Positions 56,461 to 64,000 of a stretch of DNA of 64,000 nt are shown one piece after another. A model generated the notes under the pieces. It had not been told where the DNA came from. It worked only from the letters and a program-made list of their open reading frames with translations, and ran no database searches. The DNA is taken from NCBI RefSeq assembly GCF_030247195.1, contig NC_080671.1, positions 67,951,412 through 68,015,411 of the forward strand, read 5' to 3'. Each line of letters opens with the position of its first letter. Within the stretch, counting starts at the first letter, position 1. The DNA is from Topomyia yanbarensis. Its lineage: Eukaryota; Arthropoda; Insecta; Diptera; Culicidae. The translations under genes were made by a program, and so were the position numbers.

Positions 56461-57135
56461 TCACGAACCTCTAAAGTCGTAATCAATTCTCCGAAGGTAC
56501 GGCCGTTCCGTGGTCCACACTCCCATCACAGGTTGAAACCGGTTCCAACCGTCGTAAGGGCCACCACCAGGTCTACGTTCATCAGATCTATGCACAAAAG
56601 TTGGTCGGCCATGCAGCGTAACTCCAGGCCTGCTCCTGTCATCATCGACATCATTAGAAATTGTTGGCCTTGAAGGTTTTCCTTTCGTCGGCAGCCCATT
56701 CATTCCTTTAAACACGGGGACGCTAGCGTTATCATCATCTTCCTCACTTTTGTTACTTTTCCAAATCTCCGTTCCGTTCTTGTTTCTTGCATCCACTTTC
56801 ACATTCACATTGTTCGTTTCATTCGCAGATTCTTCCGAAACCTCAATCGTAATATCGGTACGTACACCAATTGTCTGTCGTTCCACCGATTCTGATCCGG
56901 AACTTCCGGAGCTTCCCGAACTGCTTTCGTCATTCTCCGGATTAGCAACACGTTTCAATTTTGAAGTATCGACCGTCACTTGAATTTTGGGATAATTCTT
57001 AAACACACTCACAAACCCATTGTCATCATTCAGATCTCCAACTTCCGTAAAATCCACTTTGGAAGAAGGATTCACAGCACCACAGCTCACGGCTAATCCA
57101 ACGATTAGAATCGCAATCCCCGAAAACATTATCAT
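56461..57135 (-). CDS. Acidic, Ser/Asn-rich secreted protein of 224 aa, family unknown
   Basis: Single exon. Residues 1-20 form a signal peptide (ending SCGA before VNPSS). The mature protein has a Ser/Gly run (SSSGSSGSSGSE near 71-83), a beta-like stretch (RQTIGVRTDITIEVSEESAN), several N-glycosylation sequons (NET, NGT, NKS, NAS), Asp/Glu clusters (EEDDDN, DVDDDR) and a Pro/Gly/Arg/aromatic C-terminus (GGGPYDGWNRF ... YDFRGS). It has no cysteine after the signal. A minus-strand AATAAA at 56333-56328 lies about 130 nt after the stop. No clear TATA box was found. Extracellular matrix or secreted mucin-like roles fit the composition; I name no family. Confidence 0.72.
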   Translation of the reverse strand: MIMFSGIAILIVGLAVSCGAVNPSSKVDFTEVGDLNDDNGFVSVFKNYPKIQVTVDTSKLKRVANPENDESSSGSSGSSGSESVERQTIGVRTDITIEVSEESANETNNVNVKVDARNKNGTEIWKSNKSEEDDDNASVPVFKGMNGLPTKGKPSRPTISNDVDDDRSRPGVTLHGRPTFVHRSDERRPGGGPYDGWNRFQPVMGVWTTERPYLRRIDYDFRGS

Positions 57136-58189
57136 TTTAGAAGGCAGTTACTCGCGCGGGTTATTCACAGAACAGAATGAAAGATCTCCGGTCGCAGCAA
57201 GTGATGAGCAGCGACTGCCGTGAGATTGGGATTCAAAATTAGCTAAATGGAGTCGCATGTCTAAATGACCCTACGGGGTAGCAGCAGTGGCGGCGCGTCG
57301 ATTTGCGCTCCGTATCAAACCTACGACAGATCTTAACCTGAAGGCAGATGAAAACAGAAACGTATAATAGATAATGAGGGAATGAATTTGAGCACCACCG
57401 CACGCGCAGCTCCCAACAACGCACCTACAATGGTACCGGAGGTATAAGCGATTTTAGCTAATCGCGATTTTCACGGTCAAGATGAGACACGGACAGTTGG
57501 ATATGCTTTGGATAGGGAGTTAAAGTGTAATATGAGAGTATTAAAATTAATAATGCTTTGAATATGTTATTCGATTCGAGTCTTTTTTATAATCCATCTA
57601 ATGAGCGGATCAATTTTTACGGTTTGTTTGTTTAGTCCTTCGGTTGTTTGATCCGTCTCAATGTATAGAAAAAATAGTTTGTAGCATACACGGATGTCGA
57701 TGCATTTTGATTGAATGGGTCAAACAAAAGGTTGCTGTTCTAGGAAATCAGCCAAATTTGGTTATTGTTATCTAATGCAATTTTGCAAAAGTTGCAGGAT
57801 GTTAAATTCCACTACAACATCACAAATCTGTAGCTTCCAATGAGGGCACGAGAATTGTGTTTTTTTAAAGAACATGTAGACATTGCCTGCCCAATCTTAT
57901 ATATTACCGGAAAAATCGACAATTCTTTGCTCAGTGAAATAAAGCTGAGATTATTCACTTTAATAATTGAAACCTTTGCCCACTACCCCTTTGAGTGTCA
58001 ACTAGTCAACCATCCTCTATATAAATATATCACATACACGAAACTGCCACCTGCATGCAAGCACACGTGCAATCAATTCGAAGATTCTACCCCGAAGATA
58101 CGGGCAGCAATTGCATCTCGCTCGTCTTCGCAGACGGAAGGAAGTTGCGTGATTTTCAAGACCCATCTTCAATGGAAACGAACGCACCT

Positions 58190-58760
58190 CCTCCATCTTG
58201 GCGGTTTGTGTGACCGCTGCTGGCAGCAAATATATAAATCAACGTTTGATCTTCAAAGCAAGTTCTAACCTCGCCCTCTACACATTGCCAAGGCTTGACA
58301 GTTCAAAGGCACAACGCAACGCCGCGCAGCTATGCTACATACAATCAAACTGGTCGGGCAGGGGTGCTTGGTGGACGCGCGCTCGGTAGCAAATTTATAG
58401 CCAATTGTCAACTTAGGAGGAGACTGCTTTCGACTGCATCAACGCCGTTGCGATCGCTGTTTCGCTTCAAGTGATTGATCAGTCAGCTTTGGGTGATTTA
58501 CTTATCTTTGAGGCTGGTTCTATTGTTACGTGAGAAACGAGCTCGTACCCGGACGGCGGCGGCGGTGGCGATGTGCGAAAAGTTCACGACATACTCGGTT
58601 GGTTTCGATAGCTTTTGGTAGAATTCAGCTTAGAATCGAGCAGCCGGTGAGCATCCGACCGAATGAGTTAGATGAGCTAGCTCCGATTGTTGGCATTGAC
58701 CTTGGAAGCACTTTGCTAACGTCTCACGATATAACTATAAAATCGAAAGAATAAAAAAAC
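58190..58760 (+). promoter_or_regulatory. GC-rich promoter / first-exon-like patch
   Basis: An island of higher GC and CpG content in AT-rich DNA. It contains an arthropod initiator TCAGT at 58479-58483 without a TATA box at the usual distance, and a splice-donor-like TTAC|GTGAGA at 58527-58528. These would define a 47-nt non-coding first exon. The downstream frame with Arg-rich codons is not convincing. The gene body would lie to the right, perhaps beyond the window. Confidence 0.3.
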
Positions 58761-60750
58761 ACTTTGAAATGGCGATACTAGTTAACATCGAATTAGCGGA
58801 ATTTACAAGCAACCGGATTCGGTATAATACGAGACGATTATTTGGCGGGCATTAGACTCACTTCTAATTCTTCGCACAGATTTATGATTTCGAAAGGAAG
58901 AAGAATGAAGAATAAGAAAATGCTCCGCGGTGTTAAATGACATCTGCTGTAGTGATGATTAAAATTCAAACAGTGGTAAACAACATTAAAATGGGCGGCC
59001 TTGCTTAAATCAAAACTATTGTGTTGAAGGTTATCAAAAATTTGACACTATGTTACGCTCCCGTGTGAATACTACACGGAAAGCCGTTATGGGTATACTG
59101 TAATTTAAACAAAAAATTAATAAATCTTCATTTACCTTTACGATTCTTTCTAGTTTCATTCGCTTATTCACGAATTTTAGATTGTTTTTTTTTATCAACG
59201 ACACGTATTACATCAATGTATGGTTAACGTCATAGGAGTCATAATTTCAAGTTATGATTGAAAAGTAAGATATCAAAGTTTGTCCTAATTTTGTCGCGCT
59301 TATTTTTTTTCGGCGAAACATTAAATTGAATACTTGCTTTGTAATCAACAAAACATTTTAACATCTCAATATATTTTCATTTTATTTGCACTGATTGCAC
59401 AAACAAAAATTCTGTTTAATTTCAAAGGGGCAATTTGTCTGATCTCAATTTTGTATCTTTAACCATTAAAACGATCAAAAACAATAACAACCTAAATAAT
59501 CATTTTAAATCACATTGGCGCGTAAAGGGCACAAAACCTGTAACTAAATTAGTTATAGGAGAGACGTTTGCGCCCGCTATGTGGTGAAATGTGGAGCTAA
59601 ACTTTTCTAGCCAAGAAATGACTTATATTATGTACTAAAATTCCTCTGAACATACTGATTAGCGTAACTCAACCGTTATTTCGCCCATACAAACGTCAAT
59701 AACGTTGTTCCGGTACGTGGACTTGTACGATTTGGCTCAACTTTGGCACTTATACTTAAATTTCTTTCTTTTGTGAATCCTAGGGTGACATTTCCTATCT
59801 CGATTTGAAACTTTTTGAAGTCGTTTCGATTAAATTTATTCGAATAACCTTTTTTGCACGGTTTTTTTAACACGGCTTTTTTAATCGGTTTTTACGCGGT
59901 TTTCACAATTAACACAGTTTAGTATATTTTAAGGCCATTTAATGGCAAAAGACGATTTCTCAAGAAGTTTTTTTTTGCGCGGATTATGCAACTAACACAG
60001 TTTTAGCAAAAGTATTCTCCTTTTGAAGGCGAAAGACTTAGACGATTTTTGATCAAGTTTTCTGTTTGGCACGGATTTTGCATTTAACACGGTGTCTGCT
60101 TTTGTTCCCACTTCTTCTGAATGCAAATAATTTAGAAGATTTTTGAAAAAGTGGAAAATGCGAATCTTGAAGATTCCTTCTGGTCTGCACTTCCACAATA
60201 TGATTGTTTTTGGAACAGTATTAACGAGTAGTTAGTCTAACAAGGCGACTTCAGGTTATATGAAATATATGGATTGATGAGTAGATGCCAAATATCGATG
60301 TCTGAGGCCATTTTGAAGACCAAGAAGACTACTTCGGTTTAGTAAAATTTTCAATTCCCACAACAACGAGAATTTTTGGAATAGCTTTGATGAATAGATA
60401 CCAGATGTGAATTCAGGAAATGATGTTTTATTCCAAGATTGTGACATCTAGTGTAGTGGACATCTCATTAACCTTAATATTACAGTGAAGACTCGTTTTT
60501 ATTATTTCACCCGATTTTGTCTGCCTCCGACTTTGTCTGCCTCTGATCTTGTGAGTTTTTTAAGGCATTCATTTTATTCATTTAATTTACTTCATTCTAT
60601 TATTTTATTATGTGCATAAGTTTTATTCATTGCATTCATTATTTACATTTCGTAAATTTCATACCTTAAAACAATGTTTTTCAATAATTATATAGCTTCT
60701 ATTCGCTTATTTTTATAGGTCATAAATTATATTTTAATTTGTTCGTTGTA
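58761..60750. other. AT-rich, repeats only
   Basis: A half-copy of the palindromic MITE lies at 59570-59695. At 59.86-60.12 kb the word aacac(g/a)g recurs several times (attaacacag, atttaacacgg). No gene is supported. Confidence 0.4.
59570..59695. mobile_element. Half-copy of the palindromic MITE
   Basis: It aligns with the right half of the element at 54.17-54.59 kb: gcgcccgctatgtggtgaa, ggagctaaa.ttttcta, attatgtactaaaattc, gaacatact. The partner arm is missing. Confidence 0.55.
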
Positions 60751-61733
60751 GGGGAACATGGGGAGACTTGACCAGGTTATCAGCTAAACCTGCATAAATC
60801 TCTAAAAAAACTTTCGATCCCTCAAAAGTCAATGAGATATAATGTGCAAAGTTATTATACGTGTTCATGATTTTTTGCAGAATTTTTAATTTAATTTTTG
60901 AAATGTTACAACAGTTTTTCTGTGATGGTTTTTTTTTGTCAAATTTCCCCACTGCGGGGAGACTTGACCAAGGCCTGGGGAGAGAATTTTGAAAAATCAT
61001 AACGTAAAATAATGACATAAAACATACTGTAATTATTTATTCCATATTCTCAAGTTCCTTAGGTAGCAGTAAAAAAATATAAAAGGGTTGCATTTAATAA
61101 ATTTCGATTTTTTTAATGCATTTCCTTTTAAGGATTAACTGTACTGCTTACATTGCATGTTCACACGTCACAAAATCAGTCCTGCCACTGGTAGCTTTAT
61201 TTACTAATACTAAAATATATAGACTTATGTTTGAGGTGGGATTTTTATGGCGTGATTAACATTAACAGTAGATACCAAAGCATAATAAATATCAGGAATT
61301 TTAATTTTATTCTTTCTTCAGCTAAATGCCACGTGGTTAAGTCTCCCCATAAATTCTTGGTCAAGTCTCCCCAACATTAGTTATTGTGTTCAATGTCATG
61401 CAAATTCTAGTAATAACTATTCCAATGATACAATTTATGTAAAATCATTCCACGGCTTCATAAGGAATAAGATGATATATTAGTACTTTAATAGTAATTG
61501 GTAGTCGAGTAGATATGTTCATACGAAGATTGATAAAAAATTACACCATTTAATGGAAATTTATTAATCATGGAATATTTTCTGTAAGGAAAGGATTTTT
61601 CATTCCAAACTTTTAAAATTACCTTAAGGGTTCGAAACAATTATAGAAATGTTTTTGAAAAAAAATTGAGAACCGAATAGAAGACGCCATAGCCAAAAAT
61701 AGAATTTTGCGCTTGGTTAGGTCTCCCCATGTT
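60751..61733. mobile_element. GGGGAGACTTGACC-type MITE copy 2
   Basis: The left end GGGGAACATGGGGAGACTTG begins right after TA (60749-60750). The right end (ggtctccccatgtt at 61720-61733) is followed by TA. Internal copies of the terminal word occur as ggggagacttgaccaagg at 60956-60973 and, inverted, twice at 61334-61373. Non-coding. Confidence 0.7.
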
Positions 61734-63170
61734 TAGTTCTTTTAGTTTATATTTCTCATTTTATTCAGTTTCTGTATTTCTTCAGTAATTTCATAAATTT
61801 TTACATTTCTTACAAAAGAAATGTATAGGAGGGCCGAGTCTCTTATACCAATCGACTCAGCTCGACAAATAGGGACAATGTCTGTATGTATATGTGTGTG
61901 TGGGTATGTATGTATGGGCACTAATGTCATGTAATTATCTCAGCAACGGCTGAACCGATCTTAAAGAAACTAGTTTGAAATGAAAGGCCTACCGTTACCA
62001 TGAATGCACATATCACCAAGTAATCCACCTAGTAGTGAGAAAATAGATTTCTCACATAACTCATATTCATATTATACTCGTAGCATCACCGAGAGCAACT
62101 GTGTTTTTGAATAACAAAATACTAGTGAAGTTTTATCTTCTTTTGCAAGATTTATGTTATACTGATTATGGGAAAAAAATTATCTGGTGCATTATGTATA
62201 GTAAAGATGTAAGGAATCAAAACTTCGCCCTATGTACAAAAATAATGTCACAGAACTAACCATAATTTACAATTCCTCACTTGCCCCCTCCCCCCCGATA
62301 TCTCCCAAATCGTGTTCGTGGCAACTGGCACGACTCAGATCTATCCTGATATTTCCAATTCCATTTCTAAAATGTGCCATAAGATCTTCAACTAACCTGA
62401 AATATTTCTGTTTCCCTATAAATAGTTTTCCATTTTAGTGTAGAACAGTGCCACTTGCGTAAACAAACTAAATATTACATTCCACTTGAAAAAGAAAATA
62501 TTTGTGGTCCTGGCAAAAATTGCAAAATATTTGTATTATGAGAAAACTATAACTAATTTATGTTTAAACCCTGATTTACACTGAAGATGAGGGGCGATTC
62601 CTTCGAAACGTTGCACTAAGGAGAGTCATACGACCAAAAACCGAAAACTACATCAAATCCAATCTAATTCCACTCTATACTGAGCGTTTGTATATACTAT
62701 AATTACGGAAATCCTTGAGTATAATTTATCTATTCATTCAATAATTCTATAGCAGAATTACTATTCTACAAAAATCTAGAGAGAAATTCCAACTAAATTG
62801 ATTGTTTGTTTTAGATTTAAATGATTAAATTTATATTGGGTGCGCATTACAATTATTAGTTTAGTTTTTTTCTGCCATGAAGTAAATAAATTTCATAAGC
62901 CATTTTTTAACGAAATAAAATGACTTAAGATTTTGCATTAATGTCAAGAAGAAATTTGATACAAGATGGATAGGGACGGGGAACCAAAAGTATTCTTCGC
63001 TGAAACAGATGCACTTACACCAAAGATCTTTACATAAATAGTGCGAGCCAGTCTGCTTCCTCATCTCGTACAGATCGGAAGTCAAAAAGTGTCAACAACA
63101 AACAAAAAAAAAAAGAAATACTACCCGCGCCACTTCTATCTAACGTATACATATACACGATTATAAAAAC
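61734..63170. other. Interspersed repeat and unassigned DNA
   Basis: 61800-62010 is an interspersed-repeat type I have seen in mosquito DNA (acaaaagaaatgta, tcgactcagctcgacaaat, a TG/TATG microsatellite at 61880-61917, tctcagcaacggctgaaccg). A hammerhead-like core follows at 62581. No gene is supported. Confidence 0.45.
62581..62609 (+). other. Second hammerhead-like core
   Basis: CTGAAGA at 62581-62587 (fits CUGANGA) and GAAAC at 62605-62609 flank a possible 5-bp stem II (GAGGG with CCTTC, one wobble pair). Such motifs occur in Penelope-like element termini. Stems I and III are not evident. Confidence 0.25.
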
Positions 63171-63174
63171 AGCA

Positions 63175-63590
63175 ATGTCTCGTTGCTCCGCTTCTGCGAG
63201 GGAAATGAGTGAATCACAAAATAAGTTCCACCCATTACGGGAGAACACGCAGACCCGTCTTAGACCCACAGCGCGCGAGGTGGAACGGTTGACTACGGTG
63301 ACAATGGAACCTGTGCTTAGAGAAGTGTCACACATACAGCTACATCATACAAGGCATGTAGTACCAATAACGTTCAACTCCTTAGCCGAGCAGAATGCTT
63401 CGTAGCGAAGAACACCATGCAACACGACATCGCATACGAAATTACCCAAAGTTTCATGTCGAAGTATGGAGAAGTGGATTCCGTCGCAAATGACACTGGA
63501 AAAACGTTTTCTCTGACATTCTCAAAACTCGGGTGGTGCGAATGCTGTCTTTTGAGAGCAGATCATCTCATAGAGTAAACTGCATTCAAA
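63175..63590 (+). pseudogene. Retrotransposon ORF1 relic
   Basis: Two frames join to a recognisable pattern: up to about 63400 an Arg/Glu-rich part, then in the next frame RAECFVAKNTMQHDIAYEIT and SKYGEVDSV, then after a shift near 63510 RVVRMLSFES. This matches the RNA-binding region of ORF1 in Loa/R1/Jockey-group mosquito LINEs, read from memory of the family pattern. The end runs into a MITE. Dead. Confidence 0.45.
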
Positions 63591-63603
63591 TTATGCTATG
63601 TAC

Positions 63604-63774
63604 GGGTCATTCCACGTCAGATTTACAACCAAAATTGTAATTCCTTCCAAAAATTTTTCTTGCATTGTTTAGTCAAAAATATTCGACAAGTATTTTTTGT
63701 TTTGGTTTAAAATTATATATTTTATGCAAAAAATATTGAAGGGAATTAAAATTTTTGTTGACGTGGAATGACGT
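63604..63774. mobile_element. Short MITE with GGTCATTCCACGTCA termini
   Basis: GGTCATTCCACGTCA at 63605-63619 and its complement TGACGTGGAATGAC at 63759-63772 are terminal inverted repeats about 170 bp apart. The interior is AT-rich. Target duplication is unclear. Confidence 0.6.
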
Positions 63775-64000
63775 GCATTCTGCAAATGTTAGAAGCAAAT
63801 TTTTTTTAAAGTCACCTTGAAAACATTTTGATAACAGAATTATATTAAGAAGATTGTATGAAAATTTTGGAATGAATCTCGAAGTATTTTACGCGATATT
63901 TTAATCTTTTTAACATGATTCTTAATATTTTAGTAAAATAATAAGTAAAAAATTAGAACAGCTTTAAAAAATTCAAATTGCTTCAAATAATTTCAAATTT

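Noticed and set aside
57840..58268. 142-codon plus-strand frame
   Set aside because: Unbiased composition, no signal or domain, and it overlaps a promoter-like region.
61880..61917. Functional Z-DNA or regulatory TG repeat
   Set aside because: It is simply the microsatellite part of an interspersed repeat.

Overview
The window reads as nuclear DNA of a mosquito (Diptera, Culicidae), most likely a culicine with a large, repeat-swollen genome. The reasons are: two paralogous two-domain (atypical) odorant-binding-protein genes of the mosquito type, very short introns (54-64 nt) with insect splice consensus, TATA/TCAGT insect core promoters, Tc1-mariner elements with the DD37E spacing known from mosquitoes, several non-LTR clades, tRNA-derived SINEs and many MITE families. 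Base composition is AT-rich with islands of higher GC at genes. The species cannot be fixed from the sequence alone.

Layout. 1-3.7 kb is non-coding with a foldback-type inverted repeat. 3.7-7.6 kb holds an OBP gene (minus) and, divergent from it, a multi-exon gene for a long Ser/Tyr/Val/Pro-repeat secreted-type structural protein (plus; first exon not found). 7.7-17.5 kb is a nested pile: a decayed RNase-H-bearing Loa-like LINE (minus) interrupted by a MITE, a DD37E transposon, a hairpin, a SINE and a second LINE (Jockey-like). 17.5-21.6 kb has another Tc1-mariner fossil, tandem repeats, a SINE and a piggyBac-type MITE. The second OBP gene is at 21.7-22.7 kb (plus). 24.7-26.7 kb is a multi-unit foldback repeat with very recent internal duplications. 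28.8-35.6 kb contains two head-to-head LINEs. 36.8-37.7 kb contains a convergent pair of small spliced genes for secreted proteins that are not obvious as long ORFs. 38-45 kb is gene-poor, with one good terminal exon at 44.98-45.16 kb. 45.5-49.2 kb is a run of four MITEs with readable termini (Transib-like, piggyBac-like, hAT-like, TA-flanked). 49.9-53.3 kb is a rather fresh CR1/L2-like LINE. 54-57.1 kb has a palindromic MITE, a third DD37E fossil, a SINE nested in a MITE, and a single-exon gene for an acidic secreted protein (minus). The rest is repeats and unassigned AT-rich DNA, with a GC-rich promoter-like patch at 58.2-58.75 kb and a LINE ORF1 relic near the right edge.

How the genes relate. 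The two OBPs are clear duplicates in opposite orientation, about 17 kb apart, with the intervening DNA almost entirely mobile elements. Both carry an unusual C-terminal tail with a duplicated CxxCGxPAPCxxC-type cysteine motif after the two OBP domains. The remaining host genes (repeat structural protein, 166-aa, 71-aa and 224-aa secreted proteins) all have secretory signals or secreted-type composition but no family I recognise. No CRISPR array, rRNA gene, functional tRNA gene or viral insertion was seen.
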